From: DATBLY01 sp963705545
GTDB taxonomy: Bacteria; Actinomycetota; UBA4738; HRBIN12
Assembly (NCBI GenBank): GCA_963705545.1
Contig: CAVPJX010000001.1
Coordinates: 310,001 to 374,000 of the forward strand
Reading direction: 5' to 3'
DNA length: 64,000 nt
Each line of letters starts with the position of its first letter. Position 1 is the stretch's first letter. Positions 26,366-35,745 of the stretch are shown here, in pieces. Under the pieces are notes generated by a model, which did no database searches, was not told the DNA's origin, and saw only the letters and a list, made by a program, of their open reading frames with translations. The translations under genes were made by a program, and so were the position numbers.

Positions 26366-27546
26366 CCGCTGGGCCCGACCTAGCCTCGTACCGCGACGAG
26401 TTCCCGGTCCTCGAGCGGAAGACGTACCTGATCAGCGCCTCGCTCGGTCCGGTCTCCCTGCGGTCACGGCACAGCATGGACGGATACCTGGACGCATGGG
26501 CCACGAAGGGCGCGCCCGATCCCGTCTGGTTCGAGGACATCTTCCCGGCGATGCGCGATCTGAAGCGGACGTTCTCGGGGCTCGCGGGATGCGATCCCGA
26601 CGAGCTCGCGATCACGACGAACATCTCGATCGCCCTCTCGTCGATCGCCTCGTGCCTCGACTTCACCGGTCCCCGACGCAAGGTGATCCTGTCCGAGCTC
26701 GACTTCCCGACGGACGGTCACGTCTGGCTCGCACAGCGGCGACGAGGCGCCGAGCTCGTGTGGTTGCGGTCGGAGGACGGCCTGACGATCCCGGTCGAGG
26801 CCTACGAGGCCGCGATCGACGGGGAGACCGCGCTCGTGATGGTGAACCGGGTCCTGTATCGCTCGAGCGCCGTCGTCGATGCGAAGGCGGTGTGCGCGAT
26901 CGCCCGCGAGCGCGGCGCCTTGTCCTTCCTCGACGACTACCACGGGATCGGGATCCTGCCCCTCGACCTCCACGACGTCGGGTGCGACCTCTACGCAGCC
27001 GGGACCCTGAAGTGGCTGTGCGGGGGGCCGGGCATGGCGTTCCTGTACGCGCGGCGAGACGTGATCCCGATGCTCGAGCCCGCGGTCACCGGCTGGTTCG
27101 GGACCGAGGAGCCGTTCGTGTTCGATACCGAGCACCTCGCGTACCACCCGACCGCGCGACGCTTCGAGCACGGCACGCCCCCGGCCCCGGTGTTCTTCCT
27201 CGCCCAGGGCGGGCTCGAGATCATCACCGAGGTCACGCCGGAACGGATCCGTGAACGCCAGGGCGAGCTCACCGACCACGTGATCGCCCGTGCCGACGAG
27301 GCCGGCCTGCCCGTCCGGACGCCGCGCGAGCGCACGGCGCGCGGCGGCGTCGTCAACGTCGGGGTGGGTCCGGAGGCGGAGAGGATCTGCCACGCGTTGC
27401 TCGACCGCGACGTCTGCACCGACTTCCGGGGCGACGGGCTTCGGATCAGCCCGCACTTCTTCAACACCGAGGCCGACGTCGACCGCTGCTTCGAGGAGCT
27501 GGGGTCGGCGTCGTCGGTTGTCGCGGCTCAGTCCGGCGCAGACTAG
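26362..27546 (+). CDS. Class V aminotransferase fold PLP enzyme, kynureninase-like
   Basis: 394 residues, GTG start overlapping the preceding stop (GTGA). It is a fold type I PLP enzyme with the cofactor Asp/His region FLDDYHGIGILPLDLHDVG and the Schiff-base Lys217 in AGTLKWLCGGPG. The C-terminal part reads TGWFGTEEPFVFDTEHLAY and RRFEHGTPP. The layout (K..GGPG, GWFG, RFEHGTPP) resembles kynureninase and its relatives more than cysteine desulfurase. No other tryptophan-degradation gene is nearby, so kynurenine as substrate is unproven. It ends in TAG that overlaps the convergent TAG of the sulfite-oxidase-like remnant in a shared CTAG. Confidence 0.82.
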   Translation: MTAGPDLASYRDEFPVLERKTYLISASLGPVSLRSRHSMDGYLDAWATKGAPDPVWFEDIFPAMRDLKRTFSGLAGCDPDELAITTNISIALSSIASCLDFTGPRRKVILSELDFPTDGHVWLAQRRRGAELVWLRSEDGLTIPVEAYEAAIDGETALVMVNRVLYRSSAVVDAKAVCAIARERGALSFLDDYHGIGILPLDLHDVGCDLYAAGTLKWLCGGPGMAFLYARRDVIPMLEPAVTGWFGTEEPFVFDTEHLAYHPTARRFEHGTPPAPVFFLAQGGLEIITEVTPERIRERQGELTDHVIARADEAGLPVRTPRERTARGGVVNVGVGPEAERICHALLDRDVCTDFRGDGLRISPHFFNTEADVDRCFEELGSASSVVAAQSGAD

Positions 27547-28670
27547 CGAACGGTCACGGGCACCCGCTGGACGAGGTTGTTCTCGAGGCCGTGGTGGTTC
27601 CAGGGCTCGTCGAGCGGTTGTGCCGTCCCGAGGTCGTCGGTGGCGCGGACCACCAGCTCGTGGTCGCCCACGGTCGCGTCCATCCCCAGGTCCATCGCCG
27701 CCACGCGAACGGGCCGAGGGTCACGTCGAGTTCGGCATCGGACCACGTCCCGCCTCCGTCGGCGCTGACCTCGACCCTCGCGATCGCAGCCCGAGCCCGA
27801 CCACGCCCGGCCCTCGAGCGGCGACCGGCCCGGCGTCGACCGTGCGGGTGCGGGTGAAGAAGTCGGGGAAGCCGGGCGGGACCATCAGCGCCCGGGGCTC
27901 CATCCGCGTGACCGGGTCCCCCTCGTCCTCCTGCGCGCTGACGCAGGCGGTAGGCATCCACTGCTGGAACCCGTCGAACGGTCGCGCGACGGCCTCGATC
28001 CGGGTGAGCCACTTCACGCTCGTCATCCCGTACCAGCCCGGGACCAGGAGCCGGACCGGGAACCCGTGCTGCGGCGGGCAGCGGCTGGCCGTTCACCGCG
28101 TAGGCGAGCAGCACCTCGTCGCGGATCGCCTCCGCGATCGACAGGCTCCGTTGGTAATCCTGCTCGACGTCACCCTGGGTCGCCGTGATCGGCGCCCGTG
28201 AAGACGAGCTCGACCGCCTCGTCTCGACAGGCCGGCCTCGTGCAGGAGTCGGCGCGAGGGGCGATGCCGGTCCACTCGGCAGTGCCGACCGCCTCGGCGA
28301 GCCAGGGCTGGCTCAGCGGGCGGGGGTGCAGGCGCGCCCGGCCGTTGCCGGCGCACTCCATCGTGACCGACGTACGTGACGGCCGGGCGTGCCCGAGGTC
28401 GTCGATCGAGATCGTCAGCGGGCGGTCGACGAGGCCGTCGACACCGCGACCGTCCAGGCTCGCTCGTCGGCGAGTGGGATGTCGAAGTGGATCAGCAGGT
28501 AGTGCATCCCGAGCGGCGTGACGTCGTACCGCAGGCCCTCGAGCGGCATCCCGTGGTTGCGCGCCGCGAGCTGGAGCTCCTCGACCGTGATCGCGTCGTC
28601 GGCGGCGATCCCGGCGGGCGTATCCTCGACTCGAGCGCGTTCGCTCTCGCGGGTCCTGCGGACCGGGCAT
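27543..28670 (-). pseudogene. Sulfite-oxidase-family molybdopterin oxidoreductase, multiply frameshifted
   Basis: Fragments in all three frames together spell one protein. The N-terminus is MPGPQDPRERTR (from 28670), then VTPLGMHYLLIHFDIP, then VTMECAGNGRARLHPRPLSQ, whose Cys in ECAGNGR is the expected molybdenum ligand. These are followed by DEAVELVFTGADHG, MTSVKWLTRIEAVARPFDGF, RVEVSADGGGTWSDAELDV and ATVGDHELVVRATDDLG up to the TAG at 27543. The order matches a molybdopterin domain followed by the Mo-co dimerisation domain. At least seven frame changes occur, near 28640, 28460, 28270, 28225, 28185, 28083, 27830 and 27700. Either the gene is decaying or the assembly is poor here. No Tat signal is readable. 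It lies downstream of the amidohydrolase. Confidence 0.8.
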
Positions 28671-28746
28671 GTCGGTCCGAGGTCTACCCGGACCCGGCGA
28701 GCGGCGCAAGGTGCGTCCGTCACGCGACTTCGCGTGCGTCGCGCCG

Positions 28747-29768
28747 TCAGCGTGCGGTGACGACGAGCCGGCGCGCATCACCAGGACGAGGTCGTCGAAC
28801 GCCGACAGGTCCCGCAGCGGGTCGGACCCCGAGCGCGATCAGGTCGGCCGGCGCGTCGTCGTCGAGCGGCGCCCGGATCATCGCGCCCACCACCTCCTCG
28901 TTCGACATCCCGGCCTCGGCCAGGAGCTCGCCTCGCGGGTGTCGATGCCCGCCGGGACCCGACCGTTGCCGAGGTCGGTGCCGTAGCTGACCTCGCCCCC
29001 TGCCGCGCGGAACCGCCGAACGTTGTCCAAGGCGACCTCGAGGGACCGGCCCGACCCGTGGATCCCCAGCGTAGACACGATCCGCATCCGAGCCGCCGCC
29101 GTCTCCACCACCCCGTCGGAGAGCCGTTCGGTCCAGGGGGTGTGGGCCAGCTCGTCGACGCCGGCCCCGAGCGCCCGCTCGACCTGGCCGCGTCCCTGGG
29201 CGTGCGCGGTGACCGGGATCTCGAGACGACGCGCTTCGTCGCAGATCGCGGCGAGCTCCCCGTCGGTCGGCGTCGGGCCTTCTTCCGCGTTCAGCGAGAC
29301 CTTGATCGCGGTCGCGCCGCGCCCGGCGAGCTCTCGCACGGTCGAGGTGGCGTCCTCGGGACCGTTCAGCTCGCGGCCGGTGCCCTCCGGGCCCCAGCCG
29401 GCCCGCGTCGGATAGCCGCCGTGCCCGGTGAGCATCGGCCCGGCCGCCCGCACGAGCGGGCCGTTGAACGTGGGCAGCTCCGAGGCGTCCGCCAGCTCGA
29501 AGATCCGCTCCGCCGGCCAGGCCAGGTCGCGCACGGCCGTCACCCCTCGTCGGAGCACCGCCGCCGGATCCGACAGCTGGATGTGGACGTGACGGTCCGC
29601 GACGGCCGGCATGAGGAAGCCGTCGACGTCGAGCTCCTCGTCGGCGGCGCCGACCGGCGTGGCGGGGCCCGCGTACGTGACCACCCCGTCCTCGCAGACG
29701 ACCTGCGCGCCGTGGACGAGCCGCCCGGGTCCGAGCCACGCGGCGGTCGCGCGGATCGAAACGATCAC
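28747..29768 (-). CDS. Amidohydrolase-family protein (imidazolonepropionase-like), 3' end frameshifted
   Basis: The GTG start at 29768 overlaps the uvrB stop as GTGA. The first ~280 residues are clean: a beta-sandwich strand, then the metal-binding HxH motif in VADRHVHIQLSDP. VSLNAEE and VTAHAQGRGQVERAL carry likely further metal ligands, followed by DELAHTPW and EVSYGTDLGNG. The 3' part needs about three frame corrections (near 28930, 28825 and 28772) to read ELLAEAGMSNEEVVGAM, ADLIALGSDPLRDLSAFDDL and LVVTAR-stop. Restored length is near 340 residues. Substrate is unknown; relatives hydrolyse cyclic amides or dipeptides. The coupling to uvrB is probably positional only. Confidence 0.78.
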
Positions 29769-31784
29769 GCGACGACCCCGGCGCTGCGGAGCGCCTTCAG
29801 CTCCTTCCGGAGGTCGACCACCTCGTCCCGCAGCCGCGCGGCGTACTCGAACCGGAGCTCCTTCGCCGCCTGGTGCATCTCCTCCTCGAGGCTCTGGATC
29901 AGCCGTTCGAGCTCGTCCTGCGGCAGCTCGGGGTGGCTCGTCTTGCGCCGACGCTCCTTCTTGGGCGCGGGTGCGTGCTTCGGGTCGTCGGCCAGCGCGA
30001 GCAGGATGTCGGTGACGCGCTTGCGCACGGTCTGCGGGTCGATCCCGTGCTCGACGTTGTACGCCTCTTGGATCTTGCGGCGGCGTTGCGTCTCGCTGAT
30101 CGCGTGCTTCATCGAGTCGGTGATCTGGTCCGCGTACATCAGCACCGTGCCGTCGACGTTGCGCGCGGCGCGCCCGATCGTCTGGATCAGCGACGTCTCG
30201 GAGCGCAGGAACCCCTCCTTGTCGGCGTCGAGGATCGCCACGAGCGACACCTCCGGGAGGTCCAGGCCCTCGCGGAGGAGGTTGATCCCCACCAGCACGT
30301 CGAACTCCCCCAGCCGGAGGTCCCGGACGATCTCGATCCGCTGCAGGGTATCGACCTCGGAGTGCAGGTAGCGCACGCGGATCCCCATCTCGACGAGGTA
30401 GTCGGTGAGGTCCTCCGCCATCTTCTTCGTGAGCGTCGTGACCAGGATCCGCTGGTCGTTCTCGGCGCGGCGGCGGATCTCCTCGATCAGGTCGTCGACC
30501 TGACCCTTGGTCGGACGGATCTGGACCTCGGGGTCGATCAGGCCGGTGGGACGCACGATCTGCTCGACGACGCGCTTCGAGACCCGGAGCTCGTACGAGC
30601 CCGGGGTCGCGGACATGAACGCGACCTGATCCACGCGATCGACGAACTCGTCGAACCGCAGCGGCCGGTTGTCGATCGCGCTGGGCAAGCGGAACCCGAA
30701 CTCGACGAGCGTGCTCTTGCGCGACAGGTCGCCCTCGTACATCCCATGGAGCTGCGGGACGGTCACGTGCGACTCGTCGATCACGACGAGGTAGTCGTCG
30801 GGGAAGTAGTCGAGCAGGGTGTACGGCGCGGTGCCGGCGGCCCGGCCGTCGATGTGACGCGAGTAGTTCTCGATCCCAGAGCAGAAGCCGACCTCGCGAA
30901 GCATCTCGAGGTCGTACGTCGTGCGCATCCGCAGTCGTTCGGCCTCGAGGAGCTTCCCCTGGTCCTGGAGCTCGGCGAGCCGTTGTTGGAGTTCCTCCTC
31001 GATCGTGACGACGGCGCGCTGCATCCGCTCGTCGCTCGCCACGTAGTGCGACGCCGGGTAGATCATCGTCTCGGCCACCTGGTCGAGCAGCTCGCCGGTG
31101 AGCGGATCGAACCGCGTGATCCGTTCGATCGTGTCCCCCCACCACTCGATCCGGTAGCCGATCTGCTCGTACGTGGGGAAGACCTCGAGCGTGTCGCCCT
31201 GCACGCGGATCGTGCCCCGGGCGCGGCTCATCTGGTTGCGCTGGTATTGGATGTCGATCAGGCGCTGGATCGCGAAGTCGAGCGGGATGTCCACGCCGAC
31301 GATGGGGCGGAGCAGCTGGCCCTCGTACTGCTCGGGCGAGCCGAGTCCATAGATGCAGGACACGCTGGCCACGACCAGGACGTCGCGCCGTGTGAGCAAC
31401 GACGCGGTGGCCGAGTGCCTGAGGCGCTCGATCTCGTCGTTGATCGAGCTGTCCTTCTCGATGTAGGTGTCGGTCTGCGGGATGTACGCCTCGGGTTGGT
31501 AGTAGTCGTAGTAGCTCACGAAGTACTCGACGGCGTTCTCGGGGAAGACCTCGCGGAACTCGTTCGTGAGCTGCGCCGCGAGCGACTTGTTCGGCGCGAT
31601 CACGAGCGTGGGACGCTGCAGCCGTTCCACCGCGTGCGCGATCGTGAACGTCTTGCCCGGTCCCGGTCGCACCGAGCAGCGTGACGTACGGCTCGCCCGC
31701 CGCGAGGCCCTCGGTCAGCTGGTCGATCGCCGCCGGCTGGTCGCCGGCGGGCTGGAACTCGGACACGATCTTGAACGGGGGCAC
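29765..31784 (-). CDS. uvrB: Excinuclease ABC subunit B, one-base frameshift in Walker A
   Basis: GTG 31784 begins MPPFKIVSEFQPAGDQPAA. One extra C in the run at 31656-31658 breaks the frame inside Walker A. Restoring it gives GATGTGKTFTIAHAVE and a normal 672-residue UvrB. The rest is canonical: the beta-hairpin region YYDYYQPEAYIPQTDTYIEK, DEAH-like VVIDESHVTVPQLHGMY, LREGLDLPEVSLVAILDADK, QTIGRAARN, and the C-terminal UVR domain (LIQSLEEEMHQAAKELRFE). It verifies damage and recruits UvrC. An intact frame would be expected in a live cell, so a sequencing error is the likeliest cause. A possible leaderless -10 precedes it (31791-31796). Confidence 0.92.
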
Positions 31785-31790
31785 GTTCCT

Positions 31791-31796
31791 ATCCTA
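31791..31796 (-). promoter_or_regulatory. Candidate -10 element of uvrB
   Basis: TAGGAT on the minus strand ends six bases before the uvrB GTG, the spacing of leaderless actinobacterial transcripts. An AGGA lies in the same six bases, so a short leader cannot be excluded. Confidence 0.35.
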
Positions 31797-31802
31797 GGGG
31801 CG

Positions 31803-31820
31803 GCGGCCGACAGCGGCCGC
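31803..31820 (-). terminator. Stem-loop downstream of the WAVG-repeat gene
   Basis: GCGGCCG (31803-31809) and CGGCCGC (31814-31820) form a perfect 7-bp stem with an ACAG loop, 23 bases after the stop of the propeller gene and just before the uvrB -10. It lacks a T tract, so it is a weak or factor-assisted terminator candidate. Confidence 0.4.
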
Positions 31821-31843
31821 GGCGAGCGCGTGACCTCGTCTCC

Positions 31844-33031
31844 TCAGGCGCAGCGCTCGAGCATCAGCGGCAGGATCCTCAGGCCAGACGCGTTGAAGCG
31901 GTAGCCCACCGCCCACTGACGCGTCGCCACGCCGTCGATCGCCGCGATGCCGTTGTCGCTCGTCCCGACGTGCTGCGTCGGGACGAGCGACCACGAGGAG
32001 CCGTTCCACCGCTGGACCTGGGTGGCGACCCGCTGATGCGCGACGTCGAGCCACGACCCCGCGGCCCAGGCATCGGTGTTCGTGACGGCCAACACGTCGG
32101 ACAGACCGGCGTTGGCGCTGGGGTTCGGGACGGTCACGACCGACCACGACGAGCCGTCCCAGCGCTCGGCCAGACCGCGGAGCCCCCGCTCGCCGACCGC
32201 CCAGACGTCGCCGCCGACCGTCGCCGAGACCCCGGAAAGGTCCACGTCCCGCGGACCGTTCGTACCGGGGTTCGGGCTCGCCACGCGATGCCACCCCGAG
32301 CCGTTCCAGTGGACCGTGAGCGTCCGGCTCGCGAACGCCTTCGTCCTCCACGCACCGACCGCCCAGACGTCGGTCGCGGAAACCGCCGTCACGTCGGACA
32401 GGCCGTTGGGCCACGGGCCTCGGTTCGGACTCGATACGACGGCCCAGACCGAGCCGTCCCAGTGGAGGATCACCGTGCGCTCCGGCCCGCCCTGACCGGA
32501 CGTGCTTCCGACGGCCCACGCGTCGTCGGCCGCCAAGGCGACCACGCCGTTCAGCACGCCGGTCTTCGGCGTCCCAGCGTTCGGCGTGGGGAACGTGGTC
32601 CACCCCGACCCGTCCCAATGGGTGGCGAACGTCCGCGACAGGTTGTTCGGGAGCGTCGTCGTGCCGACGGCCCACGCGTCGTCCGGTGCCCACCCCGAGA
32701 CCGCGAGCAGCACGGTCCCCTGCGAGGTCACCGGAGCGGGAACGCTGGTCGCCGCCCAGGTGACGCCGTCCCATCGCAGCGCGTACGGCACGGTTCGCTC
32801 CGACGTCGGATCGAAGCGACCCCCCACCGCCCACGCGGTCGTGAGGGCGATCGCGTCGACGCCGTGGAGCTCACCGGTCCCGGGTCCGAGCGCGGGCACG
32901 GTCGCGCGGGTGAAGCCGGATGGTCCGCACGCAACACCGACCTTCGGCCGCGCGGTCGCCACGTCCCGACCGAGCAGGCCGGTCACCGCGCATCCGGCGA
33001 CGACCGCTACCGCGACCACCCGCCTTCGCAT
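31844..33031 (-). CDS. Secreted WAVG-repeat beta-propeller protein
   Basis: 395 residues from ATG 33031 with a strong Shine-Dalgarno (GAGGGGGAGATCG). The Sec signal peptide (MRRRVVAVAVVAGCAVTGLL) is followed by about seven repeats of 45-50 residues built as D.WAVG, then R.....HWDGS.W, then V.SPN.G. Examples are DDAWAVGTTTLPNNLSRT with HWDGSGWTTFPTPN, and TDVWAVGAWRTK with HWNGSGWHRVASPN. Seven such repeats are consistent with a seven-bladed propeller. No catalytic motif is recognised; binding or scaffolding outside the cell is plausible. It starts 11 bases after the amino-acid importer ATPase stop and could be its last operon member. Confidence 0.8.
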   Translation of the reverse strand: MRRRVVAVAVVAGCAVTGLLGRDVATARPKVGVACGPSGFTRATVPALGPGTGELHGVDAIALTTAWAVGGRFDPTSERTVPYALRWDGVTWAATSVPAPVTSQGTVLLAVSGWAPDDAWAVGTTTLPNNLSRTFATHWDGSGWTTFPTPNAGTPKTGVLNGVVALAADDAWAVGSTSGQGGPERTVILHWDGSVWAVVSSPNRGPWPNGLSDVTAVSATDVWAVGAWRTKAFASRTLTVHWNGSGWHRVASPNPGTNGPRDVDLSGVSATVGGDVWAVGERGLRGLAERWDGSSWSVVTVPNPSANAGLSDVLAVTNTDAWAAGSWLDVAHQRVATQVQRWNGSSWSLVPTQHVGTSDNGIAAIDGVATRQWAVGYRFNASGLRILPLMLERCA

Positions 33032-33042
33032 CGATCTCCCCC

Positions 33043-33789
33043 TCACATCCGTCCGGCCGCGATGATCCGCTGGAGGAACCGCTCGGTCCGCTCGTGCTGC
33101 GGCTCGGTGAAGATCCGATCGGGCGGCCCCTCCTCCAGGATCACCCCGGCGTCCAGGAAGCACACGCGGCTCGCGATGTCCCGCGCGAACCCCATCTCGT
33201 GCGTTGCGATCAACATCGTCATGCCGCCGGCGGCCAGCTCGCGGATCACGTCCAGCACCTCCGCCACCAGTTCAGGGTCGAGCGCGCTCGTGACCTCGTC
33301 CAGCAGCATGATGTCGGGCTGCATCGCCAGCGCACGGACGATCGCGACGCGTTGCTGCTGCCCGCCGGACAGGCGATCCGGGTACTCCTCCGCCTTGTCG
33401 GCGAGGCCGAACCGTCCGAGGAGCTCCGTCGCGCGCTCCCCCGCCTCCGCGTCCGACAGACCCAGCACCCGGCTCGGCGCCAGCGTGACGTTGCGCCGCA
33501 CCGTCATGTGCGGGAACAGGTTGAAGGACTGGAACACGATGCCGATCCGTCGACGGATCCGGTTCACGTCGACGCCCGGCGCGGTGATCTCCTCCCCTTC
33601 GATCACGATGCGACCCGCGTCGATCGGTTCGAGGAGGTTCACGCACCGCAGCAGCGTCGACTTGCCTGACCCCGACGCGCCGATCAAGCAGATCACGTCG
33701 TGGTCGGCGACGCGCAGATCGATCCCACGCAGGACCTCGAGCTCCTCGAACGACTTGCGGAGCCCCTCGATCGCGATCGCGTCCGTCAC
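33043..33789 (-). CDS. Polar amino-acid ABC transporter ATPase (importer 1)
   Basis: 248 residues from GTG 33789, overlapping the permease stop as GTGA. It has Walker A (GASGSGKSTLLRCVN), Q-loop (VFQSFNLFPHMTV), signature LSGGQQQRVAIVRAL, Walker B (IMLLDEVTSALDPEL) and the switch His (IATHEMGFARDIA). It is typical of the GlnQ/HisP family. It powers the importer encoded with the permease and binding protein upstream. Amino-acid specificity is not readable. Confidence 0.94.
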   Translation of the reverse strand: MTDAIAIEGLRKSFEELEVLRGIDLRVADHDVICLIGASGSGKSTLLRCVNLLEPIDAGRIVIEGEEITAPGVDVNRIRRRIGIVFQSFNLFPHMTVRRNVTLAPSRVLGLSDAEAGERATELLGRFGLADKAEEYPDRLSGGQQQRVAIVRALAMQPDIMLLDEVTSALDPELVAEVLDVIRELAAGGMTMLIATHEMGFARDIASRVCFLDAGVILEEGPPDRIFTEPQHERTERFLQRIIAAGRM

Positions 33790-34709
33790 GTGACCCGTCC
33801 GGCCTCGCGCCGCCTCCGGTCGCGCGCGATCAGCCAGTCGACGAACCGCGCCTCCGGGATCGTGATCACGATGTAGATCAGGGCGAGCGCGACGTACGGC
33901 GTGAAGTTGAAGTCGGCTGCCGTGATGATCTGCGCCTGCCGGAGCGCCTCCGTATAGCCCAGGAACGCGACCAAGGCGGAGTCCTTCTGGAGCCCGATGA
34001 AGTCGTTCAGCAGCGGCGGGATCACGCGCCGGACCGCCTGCGGCAGCACCACGGTCCGCATCGCCTGACCGCGCGACAGCCCGAGCGAGCGGGCCGCCGC
34101 GACCTGGCTCGGGTGGACCGAGTCGATCCCCGCCCGGTACACCTCGGCGACGTATGCCGAGTACACGAGCGTGAGCGCGATGATCGCCCAGAACACGTCC
34201 GAGTCCGGCACGCCCTGGAGCTGCAGCGCCGGCATCCCGAAGCCGAGCAGGGCGATCACCAGGATCGTCGGGATCGCGCGGAAGAGGTCGGTGTAGGCGG
34301 CAGCGAGGACGCGGAGCGGAGCGAAGACAGGCCCGGGCAGGCTCCGCATCACGGCGAGCAGCAGGGCGAGGATCAGGACCAGGACCTCGGCCACGCAGAA
34401 GATGAAGACGTTGCGCCAGAACTTCGCCAGGACCTCCGGGAAGCTCTCGCGGAACTCCTCGCCGTTGAAGAAGAGCTGCTTGATCTGCGGCCACCCCGGC
34501 GAGCGCACGATCAGGATCGCGGCCACCGTGAAGAACACGACCGTGCTGACCACGGCGATCGTGACGCTACGCGCCCCCTCGCGGCGCACGCCACCACCGA
34601 GGATCCGGGATCGACGGTCGCCGGGCGGGACCGGCGACCGTGGATCCGGCCCGTGCGCGCGTGGGGGCGTGGAGAGGTCCGGAGGTCCCTCGGGCCCCTG
34701 GCTGCTCAT
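33786..34709 (-). CDS. Polar amino-acid ABC transporter permease (importer 1)
   Basis: 307 residues, ATG start. A ~48-residue Pro/Arg-rich cytoplasmic N-terminus precedes the first helix (TIAVVSTVVFFTVAAILIV). The core has the HisM/GlnP-type EAA loop AARSLGLSRGQAMRTVVLPQ followed by AVRRVIPPLLNDFIGLQKDS. Only one permease gene is present, so it probably works as a homodimer. It follows the binding-protein gene by 19 bases and overlaps the ATPase gene. Confidence 0.93.
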   Translation of the reverse strand: MSSQGPEGPPDLSTPPRAHGPDPRSPVPPGDRRSRILGGGVRREGARSVTIAVVSTVVFFTVAAILIVRSPGWPQIKQLFFNGEEFRESFPEVLAKFWRNVFIFCVAEVLVLILALLLAVMRSLPGPVFAPLRVLAAAYTDLFRAIPTILVIALLGFGMPALQLQGVPDSDVFWAIIALTLVYSAYVAEVYRAGIDSVHPSQVAAARSLGLSRGQAMRTVVLPQAVRRVIPPLLNDFIGLQKDSALVAFLGYTEALRQAQIITAADFNFTPYVALALIYIVITIPEARFVDWLIARDRRRREAGRVT

Positions 34710-34728
34710 GCGACCCGGAACCTCCGGG

Positions 34729-35664
34729 TCAGCTCGAGATGACCGGGGCCGACGCCTTGTCCGAGAGCCACTCCTGCTGGATCGACGCCAGGGTCCCGTC
34801 CGCCTTCATCGCCTCCAGGGCCGTGTTCACGCACGCGACGAGCGGGTTGCCCTTCGCGTACGCGAGCGCGAAGTACTCCTGCTGCCCGACGGTCGGGAAC
34901 TGGCCGACGATGATGCCCTTCGGGATCTGGACCGCCGTGATGAAGAACGCCGTCGGAAGGTCGACGACGATGCCGTCGATCTGTCCGTTCCTGAGGTCCT
35001 GGACCGCCCCGTTCAGGTCGTCGTAGACGGCCGGCTCCACGTTCGGCTGGATGTTGTCGACGATGTAGTCGTAGCTCGTGGTGCCGATCGGCGCCCCGAG
35101 GCGAGCGTCGCTGAGGTCGGCGAACGAGGTCGCCCCCTCGATCGAGGATCCCTTCACCGACACGAGCGCCTGGTTCACGTCGTAGTAGCTCTCGCTGAAG
35201 TCGACGGTCTGCGCGCGCTTCTCCGAGTACGAGATCTGCTGCAGCACGAAGTCGAAATCCTTCGGTCCCGGCGCGAACGACTTGTTGAACGGCACCTCGA
35301 CGAACGCGACCTGGTCGGTCGTGAACCCCATCTGTTGCGCGAGCGCCCCGACGACCGCGCCCTCGAACCCCTCGAGCATGTACGGGTCGTTGATCTTCCA
35401 TTCGGGGTGCTCCTCGGACTCGCCGCCGCCCCACCACGGTGGGTAGGCGGGGTTGCCGGTCCCGACGGTGAGCGTGCCCGCGGTCACGAGGTTCAGCTGG
35501 TCGGTCGCGCAGGGATCGACCGAGGGTGACCCGGTGGCGCCGCTCGCGGTGGCACCCGTCGCACCGGTCGCGCTCGGGCCGCCCGCGCCGGTCCCTTCGT
35601 CCTCCGGGGCGCACGCGACGGCAACTACCGCCAGGATCGCCAGCCCCACGAAGATCTTGCGCAT
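34729..35664 (-). CDS. Family 3 amino-acid-binding lipoprotein (importer 1)
   Basis: 311 residues from ATG 35664 with a GAGGGGG Shine-Dalgarno. The signal peptide ends in the lipobox VVAVAC, followed by an Ala-Thr-Gly-rich linker (SATGATGATASGATG). The type 2 periplasmic-binding fold shows GTLTVGTGNPAYPPWW, LEGFEGAVVGALAQQMG, FDFVLQQISYSEKRAQTVDF and GAPIGTTSYDYIVDN. As the first gene of a binding protein-permease-ATPase operon, it captures a polar amino acid outside the membrane. Pro-rich pocket residues do not fix specificity. Confidence 0.92.
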   Translation of the reverse strand: MRKIFVGLAILAVVAVACAPEDEGTGAGGPSATGATGATASGATGSPSVDPCATDQLNLVTAGTLTVGTGNPAYPPWWGGGESEEHPEWKINDPYMLEGFEGAVVGALAQQMGFTTDQVAFVEVPFNKSFAPGPKDFDFVLQQISYSEKRAQTVDFSESYYDVNQALVSVKGSSIEGATSFADLSDARLGAPIGTTSYDYIVDNIQPNVEPAVYDDLNGAVQDLRNGQIDGIVVDLPTAFFITAVQIPKGIIVGQFPTVGQQEYFALAYAKGNPLVACVNTALEAMKADGTLASIQQEWLSDKASAPVISS

Positions 35665-35745
35665 CGATCGAACCCCCTCGTTCACCTGCGCGGATGCCCG
35701 CCCCGAGGGCGGGAGCCTAGCACAGGGGTTCGCGCCGACCGGCGG

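Noticed and set aside
31650..31665. Programmed frameshift in uvrB
   Set aside because: No slippery heptamer with pseudoknot is evident, and similar one-base excesses occur in many unrelated genes of the window.
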